Assembly: GCF_018448925.1 (NCBI RefSeq)
Contig: NZ_RCWE01000034.1
Coordinates: 1-47,505, forward strand
Direction of reading: 5' to 3'
Length of the DNA: 47,505 bases
From: Photorhabdus akhurstii
GTDB taxonomy: Bacteria > Pseudomonadota > Gammaproteobacteria > Enterobacterales > Enterobacteriaceae
Shown here: one piece after another, positions 28,526 to 38,809 of the stretch
Layout: every line of letters starts with the position of its first letter
Numbering within the stretch: position 1 is the first letter of the stretch
Made by a program: the position numbers and the translations under genes
Notes under the pieces: model-generated
Told to the model about the DNA's origin: nothing
The model's input: only the letters and a program-made list of their open reading frames with translations
Databases searched by the model: none

Positions 28526-29614
28526 ATGGAAAAGATCATTGTCACTTTAGGGGAACGTAGTTACCCAATTACCATTGCAAAAGGGTTATTTGACGATCCT
28601 TCTGCTTTTGCACCACTAAAAGCAGGCCAGCAGGTTATGCTGGTAACGAATCAAACCCTAGCTCCGCTGTATTTGGCAAAAGTAAAAGCCGCCTTGCAGC
28701 AAGCCGGGATTCGGGTAGATGAAGTGATTCTCCCTGATGGTGAACAGTACAAATCTCTTTCCGTATTAAATGACGTATTTTCTGCTTTGCTGGAAAATAA
28801 CCACAGCCGGGACACAACACTTATCGCTCTCGGTGGCGGCGTAATCGGTGATTTAACTGGTTTTGCCGCTGCCTGTTATCAACGTGGCGTCCGTTTTATT
28901 CAAATGCCTACCACCCTTCTTGCTCAAGTTGATTCCTCTGTCGGAGGAAAAACCGCAGTAAACCATCCTCTCGGCAAGAATATGATAGGCGCATTCTATC
29001 AACCCGCCTCTGTAATGGTCGATCTCAACTGCCTGCAAACGCTTCCAGCCCGCGAACTCTCTTCCGGTCTGGCTGAGGTCATTAAGTACGGTATCATTCT
29101 CGACAGCGCATTTTTTAGCTGGCTTGAAGATAATATGGGTAAACTCCTGGCTCTCGATACCCAAGCAATGGCTTACTGCATCCGTCGTTGCTGCGAATTG
29201 AAAGCTGAAGTTGTCGCAGCAGATGAGAAAGAATTGAGTGGCTTGCGTGCCCTGTTGAACCTTGGTCACACCTTTGGTCACGCCATCGAAACAGAAATGG
29301 GATATGGTGTCTGGTTACATGGAGAAGCAGTTGCCGCAGGAATGGTCATGGCAGCAAGAACAGCTCAACTTGCTGATAACTTCTCCGAACAGGATACTCA
29401 ACGCATTATCCGATTGTTGGAGCGGGCAAATCTGCCTGTACACGGGCCACAAAACATGCCGCCAGAAGCCTATCTCCCACATATGATGCGAGATAAGAAA
29501 GTTATAGCAGGTAAATTACGGCTGGTTCTTCCAACAAAAATAGGTAAAGCTGATCTCCACTCAGATATTGAACACAATTGTGTTATTGACGCTATTCGTC
29601 AGTGCTTACCATGA
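28526..29614 (+). CDS. aroB: 3-dehydroquinate synthase
   Basis: Converts DAHP to 3-dehydroquinate using NAD and a metal ion. 362 residues as in E. coli. NAD site [14 protein letters not shown], substrate/metal region [24 protein letters not shown], and metal ligands in [12 protein letters not shown] and [10 protein letters not shown]. It follows aroK by 47 bases. Confidence 0.97.
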   Translation: MEKIIVTLGERSYPITIAKGLFDDPSAFAPLKAGQQVMLVTNQTLAPLYLAKVKAALQQAGIRVDEVILPDGEQYKSLSVLNDVFSALLENNHSRDTTLIALGGGVIGDLTGFAAACYQRGVRFIQMPTTLLAQVDSSVGGKTAVNHPLGKNMIGAFYQPASVMVDLNCLQTLPARELSSGLAEVIKYGIILDSAFFSWLEDNMGKLLALDTQAMAYCIRRCCELKAEVVAADEKELSGLRALLNLGHTFGHAIETEMGYGVWLHGEAVAAGMVMAARTAQLADNFSEQDTQRIIRLLERANLPVHGPQNMPPEAYLPHMMRDKKVIAGKLRLVLPTKIGKADLHSDIEHNCVIDAIRQCLP

Positions 29615-29796
29615 AAATGTGTAAATTTTAAGTAAGTTGTATGCTTATGGCATTAAATTAAATGTTTTTTTGCATACATCTGATTGTTGTGTCATAAAAT
29701 AACAATTCTATCAGACAAATTTCTATCTTAGTTAAGTCAGCCGGCCGGACTGGCTTCAATTGCAATTGGCAGTATTGGCTCTGTTTGGAGGGCTAT

Positions 29797-30732
29797 ATGG
29801 ACGAATTCAAATCAGAAAATGAACAAAGAGCGGCTCAAAGAGTAGACAGTGAGTTTAGGCCAGATACCTCAGATCGCCGTCCTTCACGCTCGCGTCAGCC
29901 ATTAAACAAACCTAAATTTGCGATTTCACGTCAGCAAATGATGCTCGGCATTGGAATTTTAGTGCTGGTACTACTGATTATTGCTATCAGTTCTGCTTTA
30001 AAAGCTCCAACTGAACATGAAAAACAGCAATCGCCAAATGTTGCCGAGAAGAATATTGATTTATCCGGTTCATCGTCCAACAACGATAACAATCAATCCA
30101 TAACATCAGAGAGTAACACCACAAATACAATTAACAGGCCACAGGAAATCCATGTTCCTCCTGTTAGTGGTGCTGCAACTCAACCTCATCAGCCTCAAAA
30201 TAACAATGGCGAAACCCAAAATCAGCGCATTGAATTACCAGGAAATATTCCTGATGCACTGACTCAACAACAAAGTAATATAAATCACGCAGTGCAAAAT
30301 CTGAATCAAGCCCAACAACAGACAGTAACACCGCCGCCAGTGATACAGCAGAAATCGGAAAATATCCGTCCACTGAAATCAGAAACACCGGCTAAATCAA
30401 AACCATCGACAAATCATGCTAGCAGTAAAAACCATGAGGTCAGCGGCACCAGTAGTGATTTATCGAAAACCCCGGCAAACCACTACACTTTACAATTAAG
30501 TAGTGCCAGCCGCTCAGATACACTGACCGCTTTTGCTAAAAAGTATAATCTTACTCATTACAAAGTTTATGAAACTAAACGTAATGGAAAAGTTTGGTTT
30601 GTTTTAATTCATGGTGATTACCGTTCCGTTTCTGAAGCTAAACGGGCTGTTTCATCTCTACCGGCCGAGATTCAGGCGAAAAAACCTTGGGTCAGAACGA
30701 TGCAGCAAGTGCAACAAGACCTAAGAAAATAA
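29797..30732 (+). CDS. damX: Cell-division SPOR protein DamX
   Basis: A bitopic inner-membrane protein recruited to the division septum. 311 residues, shorter than the 428 of E. coli because the middle linker is reduced. A charged cytoplasmic start (MDEFKSENEQR) is followed by a membrane segment (about 45-68), a long Gln/Asn/Ser-rich linker and a C-terminal SPOR domain (about 225-305; HYTLQLSSASRSDTL to KPWVRTMQQVQQDL) that binds denuded glycan. ATG 29797 is preceded by GGAGG; an upstream TTG in frame is less likely. Confidence 0.93.
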   Translation: MDEFKSENEQRAAQRVDSEFRPDTSDRRPSRSRQPLNKPKFAISRQQMMLGIGILVLVLLIIAISSALKAPTEHEKQQSPNVAEKNIDLSGSSSNNDNNQSITSESNTTNTINRPQEIHVPPVSGAATQPHQPQNNNGETQNQRIELPGNIPDALTQQQSNINHAVQNLNQAQQQTVTPPPVIQQKSENIRPLKSETPAKSKPSTNHASSKNHEVSGTSSDLSKTPANHYTLQLSSASRSDTLTAFAKKYNLTHYKVYETKRNGKVWFVLIHGDYRSVSEAKRAVSSLPAEIQAKKPWVRTMQQVQQDLRK

Positions 30733-30815
30733 AACAATATTTATTAGGCGCTGATATGCTGTCCTAAACAGAGTACAATCTGCGGCTCTGGAACGATTGA
30801 GTACTTATTGACAGC

Positions 30816-31628
30816 ATGAAAAAAAAACGCGCTTTCTTAAAATGGGCCGGTGGAAAATACCCGTTGGTAGATGACATCAAACGTCATCTGCCAGCCGGTA
30901 GTTGTCTGATAGAGCCATTTGTTGGCGCAGGTTCTGTCTTTTTGAACACAGACTACGATTCTTATATCCTCGCTGATATCAACAGTGACCTGATTAACCT
31001 GTACAACACAGTAAAACTCAGGGCTAATGAGTTTATCGTCCACACACGCCCTCTGTTTACCCAAGAATACAATACAGCCGAACACTTTTATCAGTTACGG
31101 GAGCAATTTAACCAAAGCACTGACCCGTTCTATCGCAGCGTGTTATTCCTTTATCTCAATCGCCATTGTTACAACGGCCTCTGTCGTTATAATTCTCATG
31201 GTAAATTTAACGTACCTTTTGGCCGTTATAAAAAGCCCTACTTTCCTGAAGAAGAACTACACTGGTTTGCTGAAAAAGCCAAAAATGCGACTTTTATCTG
31301 TGAGCACTACCAACACACGTTGAACGAAGCACATAAAGGCTCGGTTATCTATTGCGATCCACCTTATGCGCCTTTGTCAGCAACAGCGAACTTTACGGCG
31401 TATCACACTAATAGTTTTAACATTGCAGATCAGGAAAATCTGGCAAATATTGCATTTAAGTTATCATCAGAACGTGCAATTCCTGTTTTAATATCCAACC
31501 ACGATACGCCAATGACACGAAAATGGTACTATCAAGCTTCACTTCATATTGTCAAAGCACGTCGTACTATCAGCAGGAATATCCTTGCCCGCAGTAAGGT
31601 AGACGAACTTTTGGCATTATATCGCTGA
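30816..31628 (+). CDS. dam: DNA adenine methyltransferase Dam
   Basis: Methylates adenine in GATC, guiding mismatch repair, replication timing and gene expression. 270 residues. AdoMet site EPFVGAGSVFLNTD near 36-49, catalytic DPPYAPLS near 180-187, start KWAGGKYPLVDD. Its codons 2-4 form an A9 run that is in frame, a useful contrast with the broken A-runs of jetC. Confidence 0.97.
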   Translation: MKKKRAFLKWAGGKYPLVDDIKRHLPAGSCLIEPFVGAGSVFLNTDYDSYILADINSDLINLYNTVKLRANEFIVHTRPLFTQEYNTAEHFYQLREQFNQSTDPFYRSVLFLYLNRHCYNGLCRYNSHGKFNVPFGRYKKPYFPEEELHWFAEKAKNATFICEHYQHTLNEAHKGSVIYCDPPYAPLSATANFTAYHTNSFNIADQENLANIAFKLSSERAIPVLISNHDTPMTRKWYYQASLHIVKARRTISRNILARSKVDELLALYR

Positions 31629-31688
31629 TTTATCCACTCCCCTTTTGCCTGGCAATTAAGGGATGATAGAAACGATTTGGAGAAGATA

Positions 31689-32369
31689 ATGAAAGATTTT
31701 CTGATTGCCCCATCCATTTTATCTGCAAATTTTGCGCGACTGGGTGAAGATACCGCTAAGGTGCTGGCAGCCGGGGCAGATGTTGTTCACTTTGATGTTA
31801 TGGACAACCATTATGTCCCTAACCTGACTATCGGGCCTATGGTCTGCCAGGCTCTGCGGGATTATGGCATCACTGCGCCAATCGATGTCCATTTGATGGT
31901 AAAACCGGTTGACCGCATCATCCCTGATTTTGCCAAAGCAGGGGCGACTTACATTACCTTCCACCCAGAAACCAGTGAGCATATTGACCGCAGTTTACAA
32001 CTCATCAAAGAACATGGTTGTAAAGCTGGCTTGGTATTCAATCCTGCAACTCCATTGAGTTATCTTGATTATGTCTTGGATAAACTGGATATCATTCTAT
32101 TGATGTCGGTAAATCCCGGTTTCGGTGGCCAATCTTTCATCCCTGGAACACTAGAGAAATTGCGTCAGGTTCGTAAAATCATTGATGAAAGCGGTTATGA
32201 TATCCGTCTTGAGGTAGACGGTGGTATTAAAGCTAGCAATATTGCCGCGGCAGCAACCGCGGGGGCAGATATGTTTGTTGCTGGCTCAGCCATTTTCAGT
32301 CAACCAGATTACAAAACTGTTATTGATAATATGCGTAGTGAATTGTCAAAGGTATCTCATGGCAAGTAA
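31689..32369 (+). CDS. rpe: Ribulose-phosphate 3-epimerase
   Basis: Interconverts ribulose 5-phosphate and xylulose 5-phosphate in the pentose phosphate pathway. 226 residues; TIM barrel with [16 protein letters not shown], the metal-site [14 protein letters not shown], and VDGGI with the phosphate-binding GSAIF. ATG 31689 follows GGAGA and matches the family start. Its last codons overlap gph by 11 bases. Confidence 0.97.
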   Translation: MKDFLIAPSILSANFARLGEDTAKVLAAGADVVHFDVMDNHYVPNLTIGPMVCQALRDYGITAPIDVHLMVKPVDRIIPDFAKAGATYITFHPETSEHIDRSLQLIKEHGCKAGLVFNPATPLSYLDYVLDKLDIILLMSVNPGFGGQSFIPGTLEKLRQVRKIIDESGYDIRLEVDGGIKASNIAAAATAGADMFVAGSAIFSQPDYKTVIDNMRSELSKVSHGK

Positions 32370-33063
32370 GGTATTAACAGGTATTCGTGCTATCGCTTTT
32401 GATCTGGACGGCACACTGGTAGACAGTGCCGGTGGTTTGGCTGATGCATTGGATCAAGCGCTGCTAGCCAAAGATCTCCCTGCTGCGGGAAAAGAGCGGG
32501 TTGCTGCCTGGGTAGGTAATGGCGCAGATATTATGGTGGAACGGGCGTTGACATGGGCCAACGTCAAATTGACCGCTCAACTGCATAAAGAAACCCGTGA
32601 GTTGTTTGACCGTTTCTATGAAACAACTGTAACAACAGGCAGTCAGTTATTCCCGGAAGTCAAAGTTACATTGGCTGAACTGGCAAAACACAACTTACCA
32701 ATGGGTATCATCACCAATAAACCAACACCTTTCATTGCTCCTCTGCTGGCTTCTTTAGGCATCAGTGAATATTTCTCATTAGTGTTAGGTGGTGATGATG
32801 TTAAAGAGAAAAAGCCACATCCGGCACCTATTTATTTAACAATGGGCACATTCGGACTGCGTAAGGAAGAACTGCTCTTTGTCGGTGATTCCCGTAATGA
32901 TATTTTGGCGGCACAAGCGGCTGGCTGCCCTTGTGTTGGTTTAACTTATGGATATAACTACGGTGAATCTATTGCATTAAGCAATCCAGATTGCATACTA
33001 ACGGATTTTTCGGATCTGCTATCCACAATTGGACTCCCATCTTTGAAACTTCAGGAAGCATAA
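32359..33063 (+). CDS. gph: Phosphoglycolate phosphatase
   Basis: A HAD-family hydrolase that removes 2-phosphoglycolate, a by-product of DNA repair. 234 residues. Motif [14 protein letters not shown], motif II ITNK, motif III lysine in KEKKPHPAP and motif [16 protein letters not shown] 32359 lies inside the end of rpe with GGTATC before it; a longer upstream frame overlapping rpe is not needed. Confidence 0.96.
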   Translation: MASKVLTGIRAIAFDLDGTLVDSAGGLADALDQALLAKDLPAAGKERVAAWVGNGADIMVERALTWANVKLTAQLHKETRELFDRFYETTVTTGSQLFPEVKVTLAELAKHNLPMGIITNKPTPFIAPLLASLGISEYFSLVLGGDDVKEKKPHPAPIYLTMGTFGLRKEELLFVGDSRNDILAAQAAGCPCVGLTYGYNYGESIALSNPDCILTDFSDLLSTIGLPSLKLQEA

Positions 33064-33067
33064 TAAA

Positions 33068-34105
33068 ATGAATGAACCCACTGTATCTGAAACACTAAAC
33101 TCCCAAAAACCTATTGTATTCAGCGGCGCACAACCTTCCGGTGAATTAACCATCGGTAACTACATGGGAGCGTTACGCCAGTGGGTTAAAATGCAGGATG
33201 ATTACGACTGCATCTATTGCATTGTTGACCAACATGCAATCACAGTCCGCCAGGACCCAAAAGAGTTGAGAAAACGCACTCTGGATACACTGGCGCTCTA
33301 CCTAGCTTGTGGCATCGACCCGGAGAAAAGTACTATTTTTGTCCAATCTCATGTCCCACAACACGCCCAATTAAGCTGGGTTCTGAACTGCTATACCTAT
33401 TTCGGTGAACTCAGCCGTATGACCCAGTTTAAAGACAAATCAGCTCGTCATGCCGAAAATATCAATGCAGGCTTGTTTGACTATCCAGTACTGATGGCTG
33501 CGGATATCTTGGTATACCAAACAAACCAAGTTCCAGTAGGTATCGATCAAAAACAGCATCTTGAATTGAGCCGTGATATTGCTCAACGATTTAATGCCAT
33601 CTACGGCAATATCTTCGCTGTACCAGAACCGTTTATCCCAACCGGTGGCGCCCGTGTTATGGCTCTTCAAGACCCAGAAAAGAAAATGTCCAAGTCAGAT
33701 GATAATCGCAACAACGTTATCGCTTTGTTAGAAGATCCAAAATCAGCCGCTAAAAAGATAAAACGCGCCGTCACAGATTCAGAAGAGCCTCCCCGTGTTC
33801 GCTACGATCTAGAACAAAAGCCGGGGGTTTCCAACTTATTAGATATCCTCGCGGGTGTTACTGGCAAAACCATTCCTGAACTAGAAGCAGAATTTGAAGG
33901 CCAAATGTATGGTCATTTAAAAAGTGCTGTTGCTGATGCCGTTTCCGGTATGTTGACTGAGTTACAAGAGCGTTTCCATCATTTCCGTAACGATGAAGTC
34001 CTGCTGAATAAAATCATGGCGGAAGGTGCAACGAAGGCAAAAGCCCGCGCCCAGATTACGCTGGATAAAGTATACGAAGCTGTTGGCTTTATTGCCCACC
34101 CTTAA
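33068..34105 (+). CDS. trpS: Tryptophanyl-tRNA synthetase
   Basis: Class I aminoacyl-tRNA synthetase charging tRNA-Trp. 345 residues. The HIGH-type motif is TIGN in [26 protein letters not shown] appears as KKMSKSDDN near 204-212. It is the last gene of the aroK cluster and is followed by a palindromic terminator. Confidence 0.97.
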   Translation: MNEPTVSETLNSQKPIVFSGAQPSGELTIGNYMGALRQWVKMQDDYDCIYCIVDQHAITVRQDPKELRKRTLDTLALYLACGIDPEKSTIFVQSHVPQHAQLSWVLNCYTYFGELSRMTQFKDKSARHAENINAGLFDYPVLMAADILVYQTNQVPVGIDQKQHLELSRDIAQRFNAIYGNIFAVPEPFIPTGGARVMALQDPEKKMSKSDDNRNNVIALLEDPKSAAKKIKRAVTDSEEPPRVRYDLEQKPGVSNLLDILAGVTGKTIPELEAEFEGQMYGHLKSAVADAVSGMLTELQERFHHFRNDEVLLNKIMAEGATKAKARAQITLDKVYEAVGFIAHP

Positions 34106-34112
34106 ATCGATA

Positions 34113-34141
34113 AAATGTGCACGTTCACTACGTGCACATTT
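34113..34141. terminator. Palindromic terminator after trpS (left boundary of island)
   Basis: AAATGTGCACGT (34113-34124) pairs with ACGTGCACATTT (34130-34141) around TCACT, a perfect 12-bp stem. A near copy lies at 38810-38838, next to yiiM. Confidence 0.75.
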
Positions 34142-34803
34142 CAAGCCACAGAAAAACCTATTTAAAAAACGAGGAGTGTTTTTGCATCATCAATGGTGAA
34201 AAGTCTGATAGTTTAATCTGACAGAAAAGCAATACGATTAAACAGATTAAAAACAGCGTAAAGCAAGCTTAAACTGACCTATTTAAGGTATTCCGATTTT
34301 TCATATTCGATTATTTAACTGGTTTATCAAAAAGTTTATTCCGCGGTTGAAAATATTATTAAAACGGTTCATTTTCCATTAATAGTTTTATGACGGGTAT
34401 ATTTTAAACCATTATTAAAGGCCGTTTTTTTACCTTCTAGTTTTAATCGGTATAAGGTTTTGACCGTTGTTTTTACCACTTTTAACACCTACTTTTTATT
34501 AGGTTTAATCGGAAGTTTTTTGGCATCTTGATACAGATGTACTATGACGACCACAACCACCCCGCTTTCACGCCTACTACGATGAACATACGGAAAACAT
34601 CCCAAAATAAGCCTGTTTATTGTACAGAGAGATATCTAATTCAAAAAATAAGTCATTAAAAATCAGTTAACTATAAAAAAATCATTTTTTTTCTCATATT
34701 CACTGTAAGAAATTAATGTGTGGTGCGACTAATGGAGTGAAGCAAATGCTCGTTTAAGCGAAGTAGTAATTCACCTTCTACACCAATATAAAAGGAACGT
34801 TCT
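34142..34803. other. AT-rich intergenic region upstream of the bufferin operon
   Basis: No gene is supported. The region is strongly AT-rich with short repeated TTTAATCGG and TTTTTACC-like words. The last 70 bases hold the bufA leader and a motif shared with the sigma-factor gene. A minus-strand frame at 34713-34898 is antisense to bufA and rejected. Confidence 0.45.
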
Positions 34804-35097
34804 ATGACTAAACAAACGACAAAAGCATTACTGGCTCTGGCCTTAGGTAGTGCGCTGATTACGGTAGGCACTTCAGCAATGGCGGATTCCGGCAGCAAAA
34901 TGGAGAAATGCTATGGCGTTTCTCTGAAAGGGAAAAATGATTGTAAAGCAGGAGCCGGCACCACCTGTGCTGGTACCTCAAAAAAGGATTATCAAGGTAA
35001 CGCCTGGAAAATGGTACCGGCGGGTTCCTGCGTAAAAATGAAGTCTCCGACCTCTCCGACCGGCTTTGGTCAACTGGACGCATTTAAAGAAGTGTAA
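34804..35097 (+). CDS. bufA: Bufferin-type peptide precursor (DUF2282)
   Basis: A 97-residue precursor of a cysteine-containing modified peptide thought to bind copper in the periplasm. The Sec signal peptide (about 1-27, ending SAMA) is followed by a 70-residue mature part with four cysteines in KCYG, NDCK, TTCAG and GSCVK, the DUF2282 pattern. In characterised relatives the DUF692 enzyme converts cysteines to a metal-binding heterocycle. AAGGA precedes the ATG. It heads bufA-bufB-bufC-doxX. The assignment to the bufferin family is from motif memory; the metal has not been tested here. Confidence 0.82.
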   Translation: MTKQTTKALLALALGSALITVGTSAMADSGSKMEKCYGVSLKGKNDCKAGAGTTCAGTSKKDYQGNAWKMVPAGSCVKMKSPTSPTGFGQLDAFKEV

Positions 35098-35123
35098 TTC
35101 CAACATCAGGCAGGAGCTATACG

Positions 35124-36035
35124 ATGACAATTTCTTTACTCTCACACAGCGTCTCTCGTGATGCTCCTGATCGCTTCATGCTAAATAGGCTTCCGGCCAG
35201 AGCAGGGATTGGATTAAAGCCGGAGCATTTTAGCGCTATTTTGCGCGATAAACCTGACATTGGTTTTTTTGAAATTCACGCGGAAAATTATCTGGTTGCG
35301 GGTGGTCCGTTTCATCAGGCACTGACCGCCATTTGCCAGGATTATCCGCTTTCTATTCATGGAGTGGGCCTGTCCATCGGAGGAGAAAATCCTCTGAATC
35401 AGACCCATTTACAACGTGTTGCTGCGCTGGTTGAACGCTACCAGCCGGCCGTTTTTTCTGAACACCTTGCCTGGTCGACTCACAACGATCTATTTCTCAA
35501 TGATCTGCTGCCGCTGCCCTATACCGACGTCACGTTGACCCGGGTCTGCGAACACATCGATCAAGTACAGAATGCGCTGCGTCGCCCCATTTTGCTGGAA
35601 AACCCGTCCACCTATGTCGAGTTCAGTACCTCAACCATGAGCGAGACTGACTTTATCTCCGAGGTGATACGCCGCACCGGATGCGGACTACTACTGGACG
35701 TGAATAACCTCTATATCAGTGGCGTCAACCATAATCGCTGCCCACGGCAGATGCTATTCGAACTGCCACTTCACTGTGTCGGTGAAATTCATCTGGCGGG
35801 CTATACGGAAAGTCGCGATGGAGCAAACGATCTGCTGCTGATTGATTCACACGACAGTCATGTGACCGGGCCTGTCTGGGATCTCTATAACAAGACCCTG
35901 CGTGAAACGGGACCGATCGCCACCCTGCTCGAATGGGACAGCAATATTCCACCATTAGATGTGTTGCTGAACGAAGCCGGTCATGCCCAGAGTTACATTA
36001 CGGAGAGCACGAAAAATGCAACAACAACTGTATAA
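35124..36035 (+). CDS. bufB: DUF692 multinuclear iron-dependent oxidase
   Basis: An MbnB/TglH-like enzyme that modifies cysteines of the precursor peptide. 303 residues, TIM-barrel family. Metal-ligand motifs in order: [51 protein letters not shown] and [17 protein letters not shown] precedes the ATG, 26 bases after bufA. GC content is visibly higher than in backbone genes such as damX, which suggests transfer. It overlaps the 5' end of bufC. Confidence 0.9.
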   Translation: MTISLLSHSVSRDAPDRFMLNRLPARAGIGLKPEHFSAILRDKPDIGFFEIHAENYLVAGGPFHQALTAICQDYPLSIHGVGLSIGGENPLNQTHLQRVAALVERYQPAVFSEHLAWSTHNDLFLNDLLPLPYTDVTLTRVCEHIDQVQNALRRPILLENPSTYVEFSTSTMSETDFISEVIRRTGCGLLLDVNNLYISGVNHNRCPRQMLFELPLHCVGEIHLAGYTESRDGANDLLLIDSHDSHVTGPVWDLYNKTLRETGPIATLLEWDSNIPPLDVLLNEAGHAQSYITESTKNATTTV

Positions 36036-36765
36036 AGCCCTCCTTGACCCCGACCTCATGGTGCCAGAAGGGCTGACAGCTTGGAACGGTAGCGATCCAG
36101 CGGTACGTTTTGCGGTTTATCGTAATAATGTCATAACGTCGCTGATCGACGCACTGGCCGAAAACTGCCCCGTCCTTGTCGACCAGCTCGGAGAAGACTT
36201 TTTCCGTGCGATGGCGGCGGAGTTTATACGTCAACAACCGCCTTCTTCTCCTGTTTTGGCAGGCTATGGCACTCAATTGCCGGACTGGATTGCAACGTTT
36301 CAACCGTTGGCAGACTGGCCCTGGCTGAGCGATCTCACCCGGCTGGAAATGTTGTTTATTGAATCGCTGCACGCAGCGGACCCTACCGAACAGACAACAG
36401 AAGCGGCCCCCGTTGACGATCCCACACAGTTGCGGATGGTGCTCCATCCTTCGGTACGGCTTTTCAGTTCAGATTATGCCGTCTTCAGCCTGTGGGCCTC
36501 ATACCAACAAAGTGAAAACGAGATGGCGCTGGACCCATTCCAGCCGGAACATATGCTGCTGTGCCGCGTTGACGACGACGTGCGAATAATGTTGCTCAGC
36601 CGTGCGGAAATGCAATTTATTGCTATGCTCCAGTCCGGTCAGTGTCTTACTGAAGCCCTGGAGATTGCCGCCAGGGAGGATGCAACTTTTGAGCCTCAGC
36701 CGGTTTTACAACGCATGCAGCACTACGAGCTGATCCTTTCTCTATATAGCAACACGGAGCGCTAA
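36016..36765 (+). CDS. bufC: DUF2063-family partner protein
   Basis: The partner of DUF692 enzymes, thought to present the precursor peptide (MbnC/TglI-like role). 249 residues: an N-terminal helical DUF2063 domain (about 1-95, with [28 protein letters not shown]) and a C-terminal part rich in aromatic and acidic residues. The start at 36016 inside the bufB end gives [10 protein letters not shown], the usual opening; a longer frame from 35983 is less likely. The gene stops one base before the next start. Confidence 0.87.
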   Translation: MQQQLYKALLDPDLMVPEGLTAWNGSDPAVRFAVYRNNVITSLIDALAENCPVLVDQLGEDFFRAMAAEFIRQQPPSSPVLAGYGTQLPDWIATFQPLADWPWLSDLTRLEMLFIESLHAADPTEQTTEAAPVDDPTQLRMVLHPSVRLFSSDYAVFSLWASYQQSENEMALDPFQPEHMLLCRVDDDVRIMLLSRAEMQFIAMLQSGQCLTEALEIAAREDATFEPQPVLQRMQHYELILSLYSNTER

Positions 36766-36766
36766 G

Positions 36767-37246
36767 ATGGCATTACTCAAAACATTAGTGTTAAAAGGGC
36801 AACACATTGCGCAGGAAAGTGTTATCCCCCTTCTGGCACGCATTAGCCTTGCCGCAACATTCTGGCTGTCGGGCCAAAGCAAAGTGGTGGGATTAAACAT
36901 AGATATTCTGGAAACACGCACACCCTGGCAATTAGGTATCCCGCGCGTTACCGACAGCTCCGTGTCGCTCTTTACCAACGAATACAAGCTTCCTCTGCTA
37001 CCACCCGATGTTGCTGCCGTCATGGCCGCAACCGCAGAACACTTGTTTCCGCTGCTACTGATTGTCGGATTAGCGACACGCTTCTCCGCATTAGCATTAA
37101 TGGTGATGACGCTGGTGATTCAAATATTTGTTTATCCAGATGCCTGGCCTGTTCACGCTACCTGGCTGACAGCTCAGTTGTATCTGGTGACGTATGGCGG
37201 TGGGAGGTTTTCGCTTGATCGCCTGATTTACCGCCATCGTACCTGA
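36767..37246 (+). CDS. DoxX-family membrane protein of the bufferin operon
   Basis: 159 residues with four predicted membrane segments (about 16-35, 82-102, 105-122, 130-145) and the DoxX signature RISLAATFWLSGQSKV. DoxX proteins regularly close DUF2282/DUF692/DUF2063 operons, possibly in redox or export support; the exact task is unknown. It is convergent with the anti-sigma gene, only 10 bases away. Confidence 0.85.
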   Translation: MALLKTLVLKGQHIAQESVIPLLARISLAATFWLSGQSKVVGLNIDILETRTPWQLGIPRVTDSSVSLFTNEYKLPLLPPDVAAVMAATAEHLFPLLLIVGLATRFSALALMVMTLVIQIFVYPDAWPVHATWLTAQLYLVTYGGGRFSLDRLIYRHRT

Positions 37247-37256
37247 TTCCCTTTCC

Positions 37257-37457
37257 CTACGTTACTTTATTTTGATTCTCGTTTTCGCCACGAGTGAATG
37301 CGGAAGTGATAGTGCGCAGGTCGGCAAGCTGTTGTCTGACATTTCGGCACCCTCCGCATATTCGTAAATGCAGCATTAGCTGAACATGTTGGGAAAGCAC
37401 GATTTTTTCATCCAGCGCCTGAGACATCAGGCGCGTAGCTTGATAACAACTAAGCAT
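37257..37457 (-). CDS. Zinc-finger anti-sigma factor
   Basis: 66 residues beginning MLSCYQATRLMSQ. It carries the anti-sigma zinc signature His-x3-Cys-x2-Cys as HLRICGGC (His30, Cys34, Cys37) plus Cys4, typical of zf-HC2/ZAS proteins. No membrane segment is seen, so it is a soluble, thiol- or metal-sensing type. ATG 37457 follows GGAGGG and overlaps the end of the sigma gene by 8 bases. An in-frame start at 37517 would lie deep in the sigma gene and is not favoured. Confidence 0.82.
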   Translation of the reverse strand: MLSCYQATRLMSQALDEKIVLSQHVQLMLHLRICGGCRNVRQQLADLRTITSAFTRGENENQNKVT

Positions 37458-38040
37458 ATTTACCCTCCTGGGAAAACCAACGTTGTGACAAACATTCGCG
37501 TAAACGCATACGCGCACGCCAGAGCATCACATTCAGGTTGCTGACAGAAAGCGCCATTTCCTGACAGATCTCCTGAGTCTCAAGACCAATAAATTCGCGC
37601 ATCATAAATGCCCGGGCGTTTTGAGTTGGCAACTGTGTCAGACAAAGCTCAAAAACCGTCCAGAATTGTTCCTGCTCGGCCGCCTCATCTGGTAGATGCC
37701 AGCGCTGAGGATGCTCGTTTCGCGGCCAGTGACCAGATTCATCAAACAGCGCTTCGAAATTTTGCTCATCAACATCATCAGTCAATTGCACGTTGCTGTG
37801 CCGATAACGCATACGCAAGGCGTCCGAGATTTTGTTGCGCAGGATCGTAAACACCCAACTCTTCCAGGCGGCTCGTCCGGCAAAAGAAGCGGCATTCTTC
37901 ATAGCCCCTTCCAGCGCCTCTTGGACAACATCTTCCGCCTGATGAAAATCATTCAACTGCAAGCTGGCAAACTGCAACATCTGTTTATGCAGCGTAGAAA
38001 AAAACTGCGGATCCCGCAGCAGATTACTGATATCGGACAT
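37450..38040 (-). CDS. ECF sigma factor
   Basis: 196 residues of the extracytoplasmic-function type. Region 2 holds DFHQAEDVVQEAL and AAWKSWVFTILRNKISDALR; region 4 holds LPTQNARAFMMREFIGLETQEICQEM and SNLNVMLWRARMRLRECL. It lies with its anti-sigma gene opposite the bufferin operon. Related DUF2282 operons in other bacteria (for example gig genes in Cupriavidus and SigF targets in Caulobacter) are sigma-controlled, so this pair is the likely switch. GC-rich like bufB. Confidence 0.88.
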   Translation of the reverse strand: MSDISNLLRDPQFFSTLHKQMLQFASLQLNDFHQAEDVVQEALEGAMKNAASFAGRAAWKSWVFTILRNKISDALRMRYRHSNVQLTDDVDEQNFEALFDESGHWPRNEHPQRWHLPDEAAEQEQFWTVFELCLTQLPTQNARAFMMREFIGLETQEICQEMALSVSNLNVMLWRARMRLRECLSQRWFSQEGKYA

Positions 38041-38224
38041 CGTGGTTTCTATCTCAACAGGATTGTTCGGGATAACCGGGTATTACTTTTGGTGGAATCG
38101 CTTAAATTCACTCACATGACTTATGGGGCCGTTTGGGGAACGGGGTAATTCTAAATTAAATCTGTTTTTTGTACAGCAGAGAAAAAGCCTTTTCCCCCAG
38201 ATACTCCTGCTTTTTTATTCAACC
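38041..38224. other. Upstream region of the ECF sigma gene
   Basis: No gene seen. On the minus strand GAGTGAA directly followed by TTTAAGCGA (38113-38098) lies 58-73 bases before the sigma start. The same two words occur before bufA, 11 bases apart. Confidence 0.35.
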
Positions 38225-38461
38225 TCATTGAATTTGTTTACGCGCAGTATCATAGGCTTTCTCATTCTCGCATTTACCAACAACAATAACTCATATCACG
38301 ATTTCTTCATCAATCACTTGATAAATCAACTGAAAACCAGATGCGCGTGACTTTATTTTAAAACAACCTGCCAGATTACCGTTTAAACAAGTAGTTTTTG
38401 CAAACATAATGGTTCTTCCATTTTCATTAAACTGATACTTAAGTTTTCTCGTTTTTCCCAT
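38225..38461 (-). pseudogene. relE-type toxin remnant
   Basis: A frame from ATG 38461 reads LAGCFKIKSRASGFQLIYQV then IDEEIVI, an in-frame TGA at 38293-38291, then VIVVGKCENEKAYDTARKQI and a final stop at 38225. This follows the C-terminal half of RelE toxins, where the motif is YKIKLRSSGYRLVYQV and ...VGKRE. The N-terminal half is not recognisable and no antitoxin gene is present. It is too short and broken to be a working toxin. Confidence 0.75.
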
Positions 38462-38809
38462 ATTTGATTTATTTTAAGTTTAAAACCAAAAATGATAATA
38501 GATATGCTAATAATATTAAAATCAAAACCAATTTATTTAATGGTTTTAATACTGCTAAATGTTTTTATTCTTTTTTCGCTGTAATCTGGTTAACCTAAAA
38601 GCCTATCGGCTTTTCTTAACTACTGTTTTATCATTTTCAGATAACGCACTTAAATAAGAGAGCTTTATATAACTATTTGTTTTTAAATGGTATAAAAAAG
38701 ATAATCCACATGATTTAACCTGATAAATCGGACTTAGAAAAGTCAATAAAAAACACTAAATCGCAAGGTTAATAAAGGAATAAAAATAACGTTAAAAACC
38801 AGCAATCTA
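38462..38809. other. AT-rich stretch without gene
   Basis: Very AT-rich, no open frame of note. It probably represents decayed island DNA beside the relE remnant. Confidence 0.4.

Noticed and set aside
34713-34898. 61-codon minus-strand frame opposite bufA
   Set aside because: It is antisense to bufA and its leader, with no support.
35998-36447. 149-codon minus-strand frame opposite bufC
   Set aside because: It is a shadow frame in GC-richer DNA; the plus-strand gene has clear family features.
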